Shown here: positions 43,619 through 53,460 of the stretch, in pieces
Layout: each line of letters begins with the position of its first letter
How positions within the stretch are numbered: the stretch's first letter is position 1
Assembly: GCA_947497905.1 (NCBI GenBank)
Contig: CANMIH010000009.1
Location: 1-64,000, forward strand
From: an uncultured Pelagimonas sp.
GTDB taxonomy: Bacteria; Pseudomonadota; Alphaproteobacteria; Rhodobacterales; Rhodobacteraceae
Length of the DNA stretch: 64,000 nt
Direction of reading: 5' to 3'
Program-made: the position numbers and the translations under genes
The notes under the pieces: generated by a model
The model's database searches: none
Seen by the model: only the letters and a program-made list of their open reading frames with translations
Told to the model about the DNA's origin: nothing

Positions 43619-43706
43619 GCCATTGCACCAAGTGTGTGCGCAAATCTGCGTTTTCATGCTTGGTTGTGCAAAATAGTTTTCTCGCAACACTGCGAGGAGA
43701 CGCACA

Positions 43707-44618
43707 ATGACCTTTCGTCCCGTGACATCGACACGTCTGGCTCAGCCTACCTTAGAAGGAGCCGGGGTTCATCTGCATCGTGCTTTTGGCTTTGGAGAGC
43801 CGGAGGCGAGCGATCCGTTTCTGTTGTTGGATGATTTCCGCAACGATGATCCGGCGCAGTTTGAAAAAGGGTTTCCCTGGCATCCGCACCGCGGCATTGA
43901 AACCATCACTTATGTGCTCGACGGCGAGGTCGAGCATAGTGACAGCCTGGGCAATCAGGGGCTTCTGGGGGCCGGGTCGGTGCAGTGGATGACCGCCGGG
44001 TCCGGGATCTTGCATCAGGAAATGCCGCGCGGTTCGGCCCAAGGACGGATGCATGGGTTTCAGCTTTGGGCCAATTTACCCTCGTCTCTGAAGATGACGG
44101 CACCGCGGTATCAGGACATCCAAGGAAGCGACATTCCTGAAATTATCGACGATGACGGAACAAAGGTGAAAATCATCACTGGCAACTTTTGGGGAAAATC
44201 AGGACCGGTGGATGGGATTGCCGCAGATCCGCTCTACTTGGATGTCTCGGTTCCCCCCGGTGTGAAAAAGAACTTGCCGGTTGATACACGTGCAAATGCC
44301 TTTGCCTATGTCTTTGCAGGGGCAGGGCGCTTTCGCGATGCAGCTAATCCCGTTGGCGTGCGAGTAGAAAAAGAATTTGCTGGGCAGGAGTTGAACATTC
44401 GCGACATGTCAGGCAACCGCACCCTGGTGCGCTTCGGGAGTGGGGATGAGGTGACGGTGCAGGCCGGGCCGGAAGGGGTGCGGTTTTTGCTGGTGGCGGG
44501 TCGCCCAATCCAGGAGCCCGTGGCTTGGCATGGACCAATTGTGATGAACACCCGCGCTGAACTGCGGCAGGCCTTTAAAGAGTTGAACAACGGCACCTTT
44601 ATCAAGTCACCACTATGA
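43707..44618 (+). CDS. pirin family protein
   Basis: A 303-residue bicupin protein. The first cupin has iron ligands in FPWHPHRGIETITYVLDGEV and GSGILHQEMPRG. Bacterial pirins include quercetinase-like enzymes and stress proteins; the role here is open. ATG at 43707 has AGGAG close upstream. No evident operon partner. Confidence 0.9.
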   Translation: MTFRPVTSTRLAQPTLEGAGVHLHRAFGFGEPEASDPFLLLDDFRNDDPAQFEKGFPWHPHRGIETITYVLDGEVEHSDSLGNQGLLGAGSVQWMTAGSGILHQEMPRGSAQGRMHGFQLWANLPSSLKMTAPRYQDIQGSDIPEIIDDDGTKVKIITGNFWGKSGPVDGIAADPLYLDVSVPPGVKKNLPVDTRANAFAYVFAGAGRFRDAANPVGVRVEKEFAGQELNIRDMSGNRTLVRFGSGDEVTVQAGPEGVRFLLVAGRPIQEPVAWHGPIVMNTRAELRQAFKELNNGTFIKSPL

Positions 44619-44709
44619 TTTGATCCCAAATTTGGGCAGTGTTGAAAAAAGGTTGTGCAGGCGATATCCATCGGCGCAACCCAACCCTTTTTGCGAAATG
44701 CCTTCAATA

Positions 44710-45519
44710 ATGCCCAAACTCATTGTGTCATTGACGACGATCCCATCGCGTGTCCCGTATTTGCAGGCCACAATCGATTCCATCGTGGCGCAAAGCCTGC
44801 AGCCTGATGCCATCGAGCTGAACATCCCGAAGGTTTACAGTCGAAGGGACTTGGGGGAGATTGATATGGCAGGCCTACCAACCGAGTGCGATGTTCATGT
44901 TGTAGATACCGATTTTGGACCGGCTACCAAGATACTACCGACAGTCATGCGCTATTGGGGAAGCGATGCTCGTTTGGTCTATTGTGACGACGATCGCAGG
45001 TATGATCCTGAATGGCTGGCCCGCCTCGTGGCTGTGTCCGAGCGCGAGCCAAATGCAATTGTTGCTGAACAGTGCCTTCCGTCCGCTGGGCAAGAGATGC
45101 GAGCTCGATGGTTTAAGAAAAAGCTTCTCTATAGAACATTGCGGGCTTTGAGCTTAGGGCGTTGGGGCGTGGGTCGTATGCCCTTTGTCGACGATGTTGT
45201 AGAAGGATTTGGTGGCGTTCTGATTCGACCAGAGTTCTTGACCAAAGAGGCCTTTGACATTCCGGACATACTTTGGAGCGTCGATGATATTTGGCTTTCG
45301 GGAATGTATCAGCGCAATGGACGTAAGATCGTAGGAACTGGTCCGAAGAAGAAGGCGAAACACACAGATGTTTGGATTGGTAATACATTGGTTGGGGATG
45401 TTGACCCTTTGTATCTGATGGAGACACAGGGGCATGGACGTCTCGCAGCCAACGTAGCGTGCATAACGTACATGCGGGAAAAGTATGGGGTGTTCTCAGG
45501 GGATCGCCGGTTGATCTAA
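44710..45519 (+). CDS. glycosyltransferase, small, family uncertain
   Basis: A 269-residue protein. It starts MPKLIVSLTTIPSRVPYLQA, has an acidic CDDDR motif (VYCDDDRRYDPEWLARLV) as in DxD-type glycosyltransferases, and later VDDVVEGFGGVLI and SVDDIWLSGMYQRNG. No signal peptide. The base composition is visibly more AT-rich than that of the neighbouring genes and codons are less biased, which may indicate transfer. The ATG at 44710 has no clear ribosome site; 44698 is an alternative. Sugar donor and acceptor are unknown. Confidence 0.65.
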   Translation: MPKLIVSLTTIPSRVPYLQATIDSIVAQSLQPDAIELNIPKVYSRRDLGEIDMAGLPTECDVHVVDTDFGPATKILPTVMRYWGSDARLVYCDDDRRYDPEWLARLVAVSEREPNAIVAEQCLPSAGQEMRARWFKKKLLYRTLRALSLGRWGVGRMPFVDDVVEGFGGVLIRPEFLTKEAFDIPDILWSVDDIWLSGMYQRNGRKIVGTGPKKKAKHTDVWIGNTLVGDVDPLYLMETQGHGRLAANVACITYMREKYGVFSGDRRLI

Positions 45520-45611
45520 CTGAAATGAGGCCTCCCTTTTGTTAGGGTGTCTGGCGTTCTCCTATCTCTTGAGGCATGTTGGCGTGACCGCGAACACAGG
45601 GAGAACAGGCC

Positions 45612-48416
45612 ATGGACTTCGGCAAGGGTAACCACCTGCATTTGATCGACGGCTCGGCCTTTATTTTCCGAGCATACCACGCACTTCCGCCATTGACGCG
45701 TAAGTCGGACGGGTTGCCGATTGGGGCTGTTTCAGGCTTTTGCAACATGTTGCAGCGCTACGTCGAAGGCAACACAGGCCCAGATGCGCCAACCCATGTC
45801 GCGGTGATTTTTGATCACTCCGGAAAGTCATTCAGGAACGACCTGTATGACCAGTACAAAGCCAATCGCCCACCTGCGCCAGAAGATCTGCGGCCGCAGT
45901 TCCCGCTGACCCGCGATGCCACACGTGCCTTTGGAATAGCCTGCCATGAAATCGAAGGGTTTGAGGCCGACGACATTATGGCGACCTTGGCCTGTATGGG
46001 GCGCGAGGCTGGGGGGCGGGTGACCATCGTTAGCTCGGATAAAGATCTGATGCAGCTGGTTGGCGATGGCGTCGACATGCTTGATCCGATGAAAAACAAA
46101 CTCATCGACCGCGAGGGCGTACACGAAAAGTTTGGGGTTGGACCCGAGCGTGTGGTCGACGTGCAGGCGCTTGCGGGTGACAGCGTGGACAACGTACCGG
46201 GGGCACCTGGGATCGGGATCAAAACCGCTGCGTTGCTGATCAATGAATACGGATCGCTGGAAGAGCTGTTGGATCGTGCCGAAGAGATTAAACAGCCCAA
46301 GCGTCGCCAGACCCTGATTGAAAAGCGTGACCAGATTGAGCTGTCGAAAAAGCTGGTGCAACTCGACTGCGACATGACGCTGGACTTTGGTCTTGATGAT
46401 CTGGAGGTGCGGGCACCTGAGGCGGACAAGCTGATGCAGTTTCTTGCGGCGATGGAGTTCCGGAGCCTGACCAAACGTATGGCAGGGATCATGGGCGTTG
46501 ATGCGCCGGTGATTGTGGATACGTCCGCATCCGCGCCCGTCACCGCAGAAGACGAAGCGCCCGAGCTGCCCCCCATTGATCCAGAAAAATATACCTGTGT
46601 CAGCGACCTTGAGGCGTTGAACGGTTGGATCGCGCAAGCGCGCGAGCGCGGCTGGGTGGCGGTTGATACCGAAACCACCGGCCTCGATGAGATGATCTGT
46701 GATTTGGTTGGCATTTCCCTGTGTGTTGAGGCCGGGAGCGCCTGTTACATCCCGCTTACTCACAAAGCGTCGGCTGGTGAAGACCTGTTTGCATCTGATG
46801 AGCTGGCGGAGGGCCAGATGCCGTTGAACGCTGCTCTTGAGGTCTTGAAGCCGCTTCTGGAAGACCCCGCAGTGATCAAAATCGGTCAGAACATGAAGTA
46901 TGACGCCAAGGTGTTTGCGCGCTATGGCATCAATGTTGCTCCGATCGATGACACGATGCTGATGTCCTACGCGTTGAATGGCGGGTTGCACAATCACGGT
47001 ATGGACACCCTGTCGGATCGCTATCTGAACCACGAACCCATTCCGATCAAATCGCTCTTGGGGACAGGCAAAAGCGCTATCACCTTTGACAAAGTGCCGG
47101 TTGCCGATGCGGTGAAGTATGCGGCGGAAGACGCGGATATCACGCTGCGTCTCTGGCAGATCTTTAAACCTCAGCTGCATCGGAAAAAGGTGACACGGGT
47201 TTACGAAGGGCTCGAGCGACCCCTTGTGCCAGTTCTTGCCAAGATGGAGATGGAGGGGATCAAGGTTGATCGTGACACTCTGTCTCGCATGTCCAACGCC
47301 TTTGCCCAGAAGATGGCGGCTCATGAGGCTGAGTTGCATGAACTTGCGGGGCGTGAGTTTAATGTCCAGAGCCCGGCGCAGGTCGGCCAGATCCTGTTTG
47401 AGGATATGGCGCTGGAAGGCGGCAAGAAAACCAAAACAGGTCAGTGGTCGACCCCGGCCGATGTATTGGAAGACCTTGCCACGGAACATGATTTTGCCGC
47501 GCGCGTTCTCGACTATCGGCAGCTGCAAAAGCTGAAGTCGACCTACACGGATGCCCTGCAGGATCACATCAATCCCGACACCGGGCGCGTACATACGTCG
47601 TATTCGATTGCCGGCGCCAACACCGGGCGTTTGGCCTCGACCGATCCGAACCTGCAAAACATCCCCGTGCGCAGTGAAGAAGGGCGGCGCATTCGCGAAG
47701 CTTTTGTCGCGCCAGAGGGTAAGGTGATTGTCTCGCTCGACTATAGCCAGATCGAGTTGCGGATTCTGGCGCATATGGCCGGGATCGACGCGCTGAAACA
47801 GGCCTTCCGCGATGGGTTGGACATTCACGCGATGACCGCGTCGGAGATGTTCAATGTGCCCCTTGATGAGATGACGCCGGATATTCGCCGCCAAGCCAAG
47901 GCGATCAATTTTGGTGTGATCTACGGCATCTCTGGCTTTGGCCTTGCGCGCAACCTGCGCATTCCCCGTGCTGAGGCGCAGGGCTTTATCGATCGCTATT
48001 TTGAACGGTTCCCCGGTATCAAAACTTATATGGATGATACCGTCGCCTTTGCGAAAGAACATGATCGGGTCGAGACCCTGTTTGGTCGTGTGATTCACAC
48101 ACCGTCGATCAGTGCTAAGGGACCCCAAGCGGGCTTTGCCAAACGTGCGGCGATCAACGCGCCGATTCAGGGAACGGCCGCGGATATTATCCGTCGGGCC
48201 ATGGTACGGATGCCGGACGCCATATCTGACCTGCCCGCGAAAATGTTGCTTCAGGTGCACGATGAACTTATCTTTGAAGTGGCAGGGGATGCCGTGGATC
48301 CTTTGATCGAAGCGGCTCGCAGGGTGATGGAGACGGCAGCGGATCCCGTGGTGAAGCTGGATGTGCCACTGATTGTGGACGCAGGCCAGGGGGCAAACTG
48401 GGCAGAGGCGCACTAG
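45612..48416 (+). CDS. polA: DNA polymerase I
   Basis: A 934-residue repair and Okazaki-fragment polymerase. N-terminal 5'-3' exonuclease (FEADDIMATL, DNVPGAPGIGIKTAA), a 3'-5' exonuclease domain with intact acidic motif (WVAVDTETTGLDEM), and the family-A polymerase with motif A DYSQIELRILAHM, motif B RRQAKAINFGVIYGISGFG and motif C QVHDELIFEV. All expected catalytic residues are present. The stop overlaps the convergent subtilase gene by 4 nt. Confidence 0.97.
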   Translation: MDFGKGNHLHLIDGSAFIFRAYHALPPLTRKSDGLPIGAVSGFCNMLQRYVEGNTGPDAPTHVAVIFDHSGKSFRNDLYDQYKANRPPAPEDLRPQFPLTRDATRAFGIACHEIEGFEADDIMATLACMGREAGGRVTIVSSDKDLMQLVGDGVDMLDPMKNKLIDREGVHEKFGVGPERVVDVQALAGDSVDNVPGAPGIGIKTAALLINEYGSLEELLDRAEEIKQPKRRQTLIEKRDQIELSKKLVQLDCDMTLDFGLDDLEVRAPEADKLMQFLAAMEFRSLTKRMAGIMGVDAPVIVDTSASAPVTAEDEAPELPPIDPEKYTCVSDLEALNGWIAQARERGWVAVDTETTGLDEMICDLVGISLCVEAGSACYIPLTHKASAGEDLFASDELAEGQMPLNAALEVLKPLLEDPAVIKIGQNMKYDAKVFARYGINVAPIDDTMLMSYALNGGLHNHGMDTLSDRYLNHEPIPIKSLLGTGKSAITFDKVPVADAVKYAAEDADITLRLWQIFKPQLHRKKVTRVYEGLERPLVPVLAKMEMEGIKVDRDTLSRMSNAFAQKMAAHEAELHELAGREFNVQSPAQVGQILFEDMALEGGKKTKTGQWSTPADVLEDLATEHDFAARVLDYRQLQKLKSTYTDALQDHINPDTGRVHTSYSIAGANTGRLASTDPNLQNIPVRSEEGRRIREAFVAPEGKVIVSLDYSQIELRILAHMAGIDALKQAFRDGLDIHAMTASEMFNVPLDEMTPDIRRQAKAINFGVIYGISGFGLARNLRIPRAEAQGFIDRYFERFPGIKTYMDDTVAFAKEHDRVETLFGRVIHTPSISAKGPQAGFAKRAAINAPIQGTAADIIRRAMVRMPDAISDLPAKMLLQVHDELIFEVAGDAVDPLIEAARRVMETAADPVVKLDVPLIVDAGQGANWAEAH

Positions 48417-49660
48417 GCGACAGGTCTTTGGGCCAACGGTTGTTCCGCCAACGTGATTTTAGCGGGTTTGGGAAGGTGGCTCTGCTCCGCAGCAGGGCCT
48501 TGTACCAGGCCTGCACCGTAATCGTATGGCGCAAGCAGCCGACAAAGAGGAGCGGTGTCGCAGGCAGATAGCATTTGTTCCGCGACCTGGTTTGCCCGAA
48601 CATTTGGCATGGTTTGCCACCACAGGGCGGCCATAGCAGTCGCATAGGCTGCGGCCATCGAAGTGCCGCTGAGGCGACATAGTCTCCCGCCAGAGGCGGC
48701 GGACAGAATATTCTCCCCTGGAGCAACCATACTCGCACCCGTGTTGGAAAAATGGGTGCCCAGAAGTGTTCCGTCTGGCCCATAGCGCACTGCGCCGACG
48801 GTCAGCAGGCCGGGGCTGTACATCGGCGCGATTGAGCCGGTTTCGTACTGTTCTGGTCCTGTCCTGCGAGAGCTGTTCCCCGCTCCGGAAAATACCAAAA
48901 GGCCGGGTCCGGGGTGTTGCAACATGGTGATGAGTGACCGCAACAAGTTCAGGTTGGCGAAGGTTGCGGAGAGAGCTGCATCAAAGGCCTGTGCTCTGGG
49001 CAATCCACTGTGGATCAGATCCTGCGTTTGTCTTTGGGTGTCAAAATACACCGAAGTACAGATGATAGAGGCTTGATCGGCAGCCCAAAGCAGACCTTCA
49101 AAGAGATGTTGGCTGACCCCAAGCCCGGCGTAGTTGAGGATCTTTGCGATGACGCCTGCGGAGATGTCGGGGAGTAGGCCAATTGATATCCCGTCGAGAG
49201 GTTGTCCGAGAATCGTGCCCGCGATGTGTGTGCCATGCCCATGAATGTCTTTCATCCCGGTGCCTACAAAATCACGTGTCACAAGCGGTGTGCCATCAAA
49301 GGCCGGGTGTTCTTGGTCAAGACCTGTGTCGAGGATTGCCACGATTGGTGGCGAGTCAGTTACCTCGCATCGAGTTGGTAAGTTCAGTGCCTGAGCGGAC
49401 CACCCCTTAGGAGTTTCGTGAGGGGTGCTGCTGGTTGGCTCAACCGGGGCGATCAGACTGATCGGCATGACCGGCGCAATTGCGACAATATCCTTGTCAC
49501 GAGTGACTTCACGAAGTTGATGCATGTCGAGATCAAGGGTCAGCAAACCCGGGCAGCAACTTCTTGGGCGTGTGCTAGCCAACAGATGCTCAGGAACACC
49601 AAACCGGTGGGCCTGTCCCTTCGAGCCTGCTTCGTCTGTGAGGATGACATACCGTGCCAT
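48413..49660 (-). CDS. subtilisin-like serine protease (S8)
   Basis: A 415-residue protease with the intact triad: Asp in VAILDTGLDQEHP, His in DIHGHGTHIAGTIL and Ser in LSGTSMAAAYATAM. There is no signal peptide; residues 1-90 resemble a pro-region without clear similarity. Several cysteines lie outside the active site. It could be an intracellular protease or depend on another export path. It is convergent with polA and sits upstream of a hairpin-rich gap. Confidence 0.85.
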   Translation of the reverse strand: MARYVILTDEAGSKGQAHRFGVPEHLLASTRPRSCCPGLLTLDLDMHQLREVTRDKDIVAIAPVMPISLIAPVEPTSSTPHETPKGWSAQALNLPTRCEVTDSPPIVAILDTGLDQEHPAFDGTPLVTRDFVGTGMKDIHGHGTHIAGTILGQPLDGISIGLLPDISAGVIAKILNYAGLGVSQHLFEGLLWAADQASIICTSVYFDTQRQTQDLIHSGLPRAQAFDAALSATFANLNLLRSLITMLQHPGPGLLVFSGAGNSSRRTGPEQYETGSIAPMYSPGLLTVGAVRYGPDGTLLGTHFSNTGASMVAPGENILSAASGGRLCRLSGTSMAAAYATAMAALWWQTMPNVRANQVAEQMLSACDTAPLCRLLAPYDYGAGLVQGPAAEQSHLPKPAKITLAEQPLAQRPVA

Positions 49661-49740
49661 GGAAACCTTAAACTAGAACATAGCTAACAGGCTAGGGTTG
49701 TTCTCAATAAAATCGCAACAGTTTGAACGTGAAACCCGCG

Positions 49741-49775
49741 TAAAAAGAAGGGCCACAGTAAAGAAACTGCGGCCC
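49741..49775 (-). terminator. terminator of the PfkB kinase gene
   Basis: On the minus strand, a 10-bp stem with one mismatch (GGGCCGCAGT / ACTGTGGCCC) and a 6-nt loop, followed by TTCTTTTT. It starts 26 nt after the kinase stop. The remaining 80 nt up to the subtilase start carry no gene. Confidence 0.85.
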
Positions 49776-49801
49776 AGATAAAGTTTATGGCAGAGCTGGC
49801 G

Positions 49802-50791
49802 TCACATCAGTCCGTTCTGCCGCATCAAGGCCTGCATGTTTGCCTCGGGCCGCGGCCCCATGTGGCTGATTACTTCGCCCGCTGCAACGCAGCCCATGCG
49901 ACCGGCGGTTTCCATATCTGCCCCGGTTGCGAGACCGTAGAGGAAACCCGCTGCGAATTGGTCGCCTGCGCCGGTGGCGTCGACCGGTACAACTTTGGTC
50001 ACCGAAATATCGGTGCGAACACCATCCTTGATAATGGTCACACCATCGCCTGAGCGGGTGCAAACAACCAAGGGGCAAACTTCCGCAACGCGCGCCAGAT
50101 CGGCTTCAAGGCTTTCGTCCTGATACAGCGAGCGGATTTCTTCTTCGTTGCCGATGACAAAATCCATCTCTTCGGCGATCAGTTTTAGAAAATCATCGCG
50201 GTGACGTTCAACACAGAAGGGGTCGGAAATCGCGATACCGGCTTTGCCCCCTGCGGCGCGGCAGCTGCGCGCAGCGCGCAGAAACGCCTCTTTGCCTTTG
50301 TCTTTGTCAAAGAGATAGCCTTCGAGGAAAATGATCTCGGACTGGCTCGCGACATCTTCGGACACATCTTCAGGACCAAGTTCGGCTGAGATGCCCAGAT
50401 AGGTATTCATCGAGCGTTCGCCGTCGGGTGAGACGAAGATCATGCTGCGCGACGTTGGCAGTTCCCCACCTGCAACAGGAGGGTTGACGAAATCTGTGCC
50501 GTCCTTCTCCATCTCTTCGGCATAAAACCGGCCCAAGGCGTCGTCATGGACGCGCCCAATGAAGGCGGTGCGCAGGCCAAGGTTGCCGATACCTGCCAGC
50601 GTATTGGCCACAGATCCACCCGGAGCTTCGACCCGCTCAGACATGGCACCATAGAGCACCTCAGCCCGGTCGCGTTCGACCAGCTGCATAATACCTTTCT
50701 GAATGCCCATATGGTCCAGAAAGGTGTCTTCAGTGCGGGTCAGCACGTCAACAATAGCATTGCCGATCCCGACAACCTGATACTTTTTCAT
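49802..50791 (-). CDS. PfkB family carbohydrate / adenosine kinase
   Basis: A 329-residue ribokinase-fold kinase. The N-terminal pattern VVGIGNAIVDVLTRTED and GGSVANTLAGIGNLGLRTAFIGR are typical of adenosine kinase-like PfkB members, and the catalytic motif is VDATGAGDQFAAGFLYG. Substrate is probably adenosine or a related sugar. The gene starts by 4-nt overlap with nth. Confidence 0.9.
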   Translation of the reverse strand: MKKYQVVGIGNAIVDVLTRTEDTFLDHMGIQKGIMQLVERDRAEVLYGAMSERVEAPGGSVANTLAGIGNLGLRTAFIGRVHDDALGRFYAEEMEKDGTDFVNPPVAGGELPTSRSMIFVSPDGERSMNTYLGISAELGPEDVSEDVASQSEIIFLEGYLFDKDKGKEAFLRAARSCRAAGGKAGIAISDPFCVERHRDDFLKLIAEEMDFVIGNEEEIRSLYQDESLEADLARVAEVCPLVVCTRSGDGVTIIKDGVRTDISVTKVVPVDATGAGDQFAAGFLYGLATGADMETAGRMGCVAAGEVISHMGPRPEANMQALMRQNGLM

Positions 50792-51432
50792 TCGGTCTTT
50801 TCCTCGAACTGGCAAAGGTCGTTGATGATGCACGCCTTGCACTTCGGTTTTCGGGCGACACAGATATAGCGTCCGTGCAGGATTAGCCAGTGGTGTGCGT
50901 GATGTTGAAAATCTACAGGGATGTGATCTTCTATGGCACGTTCCACCGCGACCACATCTTTGCCGGGGCAGATGCCACTGCGGTTGCCGACACGGAAAAT
51001 ATGGGTGTCGACGGCTTGAGAAGGATGACCCCACCACATGTTCAACACGACATTGGCGGTTTTGCGGCCCACGCCGGGCAAGCCTTCCAGCGCAGCGCGC
51101 GAGTTAGGCACTTCGCCGCCATAGGTGTCGACCAGAATGCGCGCGGCCTTCATGACATTCTTGGCCTTCTGACGAAAAAGGCCAATGGTTTTGATATGTT
51201 CGATTAGCTGCTCTTCCCCAAGATCCAGCATCTTTTGTGGGGTATCTACAATCTCAAACAGCTTTTCGGTTGCCTTGTTCACACCGGCATCTGTCGCTTG
51301 TGCGGACAGGGCCACCGCCACAACAAGCGTGTAGGCGTTGGTGTGGTTCAGCTCGCCCTTGGGTTCGGCCTCGGACGCCTGAAAGCGCGTGAAGATCTCG
51401 CGCAGAGTTGGGTAATCCATCTGTTTTGCCAT
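50788..51432 (-). CDS. nth: endonuclease III (DNA glycosylase/AP lyase)
   Basis: A 214-residue base-excision enzyme removing oxidised pyrimidines. The helix-hairpin-helix with catalytic Lys is LPGVGRKTANVVLN, the catalytic Asp is in VDTHIFRV, and the [4Fe-4S] cluster motif is CVARKPKCKACIINDLC (C-x6-C-x2-C-x5-C). ATG at 51432 with GGGTTTGGC upstream; an extra 16 residues are possible from 51480. Coupled by 4-nt overlap to the PfkB gene. Confidence 0.96.
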   Translation of the reverse strand: MAKQMDYPTLREIFTRFQASEAEPKGELNHTNAYTLVVAVALSAQATDAGVNKATEKLFEIVDTPQKMLDLGEEQLIEHIKTIGLFRQKAKNVMKAARILVDTYGGEVPNSRAALEGLPGVGRKTANVVLNMWWGHPSQAVDTHIFRVGNRSGICPGKDVVAVERAIEDHIPVDFQHHAHHWLILHGRYICVARKPKCKACIINDLCQFEEKTE

Positions 51433-51469
51433 GCCAAACCCTATGCCCGGTGGGCGTTGATCCCGCAAG

Positions 51470-52351
51470 TCATAGATCACTCATCCATTTGGCAGTGAAC
51501 TTGGCATAGCCATCTTCGGTTTCGTTGAGATGCGCTTTGGTCAGCTTGTGAAACTCGGGCAATTGATGAAACGGAATGTTCGGCGCCACATGATGTTCTA
51601 CGTGGTAAGGCATGTTCCAGGCCAAAAACCGCACGATGCGATTGGTAAATGTGGTGCGCGTGTTGTCGAACATATTGGCGACCTCGGGGCATCGTCCGTG
51701 TTCTGCCAAAAGATACAAACGTAAGAAGGGTTGGCCCAAGACAAGAGGCAACAGCCAGACCCAAAACAGCAGGGGCGTTACCAGCAGGCTGACCGCGACC
51801 AGTGCATAGACGACAATCATACCCTGTGCCTCGCTCTGGATACGCGGGATGGCACGAGGGGGAACGTAGTGGGCCTGATCACGGCCCAGTGCATTGCTGG
51901 CGAGCTGTTTAATCTGCGCGCGCCAGACCGGTATGCCAGAAACATGCCAGACCCACGCCGTCCAAGTTGTGGGCTTTGGCTCAGCCAGTTCCGGATCCTT
52001 GCCGGGAAGGTTGGTGTAGCTATGATGCGCCAGATGAAAATAGCGGAACCACGCGAACGGTAGAATAATCAAGATACCGCATAACCGCCCGACGGTTTCA
52101 TTCAAAAGCTCATTCGCGAAGGGGGTTTTATGTGTGGCTTCGTGCTCGAGAGTGAATAGGAAAATCAAAGCAATGCCCTGCACAGGAAGCAACAGCCACC
52201 ACCCCGGAACCTGCAGGGCGATGAGCGTGCCAAGGCACAGGATCAATCCGATGTGGGCCATAAAATGACGAAGCCCCGCGATATCTGACCGTAATGTCAG
52301 GCGTGCCATTTGGGGCTGGGGGATGCGGGATAAAAAGGCTTTGTGGTCCAT
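51470..52351 (-). CDS. fatty acid desaturase
   Basis: A 293-residue membrane di-iron desaturase. Three histidine boxes are visible: HEATH, HLAHHSYTN and HVEHHVAPN. Helices lie before and between the boxes. It introduces double bonds into acyl chains of membrane lipids or a related substrate; position specificity is unknown. Transcribed towards nth. Confidence 0.88.
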   Translation of the reverse strand: MDHKAFLSRIPQPQMARLTLRSDIAGLRHFMAHIGLILCLGTLIALQVPGWWLLLPVQGIALIFLFTLEHEATHKTPFANELLNETVGRLCGILIILPFAWFRYFHLAHHSYTNLPGKDPELAEPKPTTWTAWVWHVSGIPVWRAQIKQLASNALGRDQAHYVPPRAIPRIQSEAQGMIVVYALVAVSLLVTPLLFWVWLLPLVLGQPFLRLYLLAEHGRCPEVANMFDNTRTTFTNRIVRFLAWNMPYHVEHHVAPNIPFHQLPEFHKLTKAHLNETEDGYAKFTAKWMSDL

Positions 52352-52461
52352 TCTCTTATTGGTTGCGTAATGGACGTGTGAGTCAAGGAAATGCGCAAAA
52401 ATCGGATCGCCTTGATAGGGCCAGCAGGCTAAATTTTCCTCAGACGATAGATGGGGATACC

Positions 52462-53310
52462 ATGCGCAGTGAAGAAGCAGATCAGAGCTATCATTTTCAT
52501 GTGATGAAGCGCGCTATTGAAGCGGTGGATCACCTGGGCCCTCAGGCGTCACTGGATGATCTCGCTAGGGCCGTTGGGATGAGCCAGGCCCATTTTCAAC
52601 GAATGTTCACCAAATGGGCTGGGGTGTCTCCGAAACGGCTGCAACAGTATCTCGTTCTTGGCCATGCCAAGGCGTTGTTGGAGAATAGTTTCTCAACGTT
52701 GGAAACTGCACATGCCGCGGGGTTGTCCGGTGGCGGGCGGTTGCACGATCTTTTTCTACGGTGGGAGGCCATGAGCCCGGGGGATTACGCCAAAGGGGGC
52801 GCTGGGCTGACAATCTACTGGGGCTGGTTTGATAGCCCTTTTGGATTGTCCCTGGTCGCCGGCACTGACAAAGGGATCTGTGGTATCGCCTTTGCAGCGG
52901 AAACTGGGGAAGAGGCCGCATTTGACGACCTGCTGGGCCGGTGGCCTCACGCCAATTTTGTCGAAGACCCTATGTTTTTGCGACCTTGGGTGTTGTCGGC
53001 CTATGGCGTGAAAGCAGAAGGCGAAGTGCCACTGTACTTGATAGGCACGCCGATGCAGCTCAAAGTCTGGGAGGCGTTGATGCGGATCCCGTCGGGGCAG
53101 GTGACAAGCTATTCTGAATTGGCCGGCGCAATTGGTAAGCCACGTGCTGTGCGTGCGGTTGGAACGGCGGTAGGACGCAATCCAATCAGTTACCTTATCC
53201 CTTGTCATCGTGCCTTGCGGAAATCAGGGGGGCTTGGAGGCTATCATTGGGGTGTCCCGGTCAAGCGCGCCATGTTGGCCTGGGAATCTGCGCGCGCCGA
53301 AGCGTCGTGA
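52462..53310 (+). CDS. Ada-like regulator / O6-methylguanine-DNA methyltransferase
   Basis: A 282-residue fusion of an AraC-type DNA-binding domain (AVGMSQAHFQRMFTKWAGVS, LGHAKALLENSF) with an alkyltransferase domain containing the acceptor PCHR motif (SYLIPCHRALRKSGGLGGY). The N-terminal zinc domain of E. coli Ada that takes up phosphotriester methyl groups is absent, so it probably repairs O6-methylguanine but cannot sense methyl phosphotriesters in the standard way. The ATG at 52462 has GATGGGGAT upstream. Divergent from the desaturase gene. Confidence 0.88.
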   Translation: MRSEEADQSYHFHVMKRAIEAVDHLGPQASLDDLARAVGMSQAHFQRMFTKWAGVSPKRLQQYLVLGHAKALLENSFSTLETAHAAGLSGGGRLHDLFLRWEAMSPGDYAKGGAGLTIYWGWFDSPFGLSLVAGTDKGICGIAFAAETGEEAAFDDLLGRWPHANFVEDPMFLRPWVLSAYGVKAEGEVPLYLIGTPMQLKVWEALMRIPSGQVTSYSELAGAIGKPRAVRAVGTAVGRNPISYLIPCHRALRKSGGLGGYHWGVPVKRAMLAWESARAEAS

Positions 53311-53460
53311 CGTTTTGCGCCAATCTTTGCCGACGACTGCGTGAGCTGCGCGGGGGATTGCCCATTTCCCCGTGACAATTCGGGGATGAACCCGCATGTT
53401 ATTGCATATCAGCAGCAAAAAGCCCCAACCAATAGGGGCAAAATGATCAAGAGGCATATC

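Noticed and set aside
45828-48413. 861-codon open frame antisense to polA
   Set aside because: It mirrors polA codon structure in the reverse frame, has no domain pattern, and polA has all motifs intact on the other strand.
53422-53439. Small GCCCC/GGGGC hairpin just before the OmpA lipoprotein gene
   Set aside because: Only 5 bp, loop of 8 nt, no T run and no ribosome site inside it; likely chance in GC-rich DNA.
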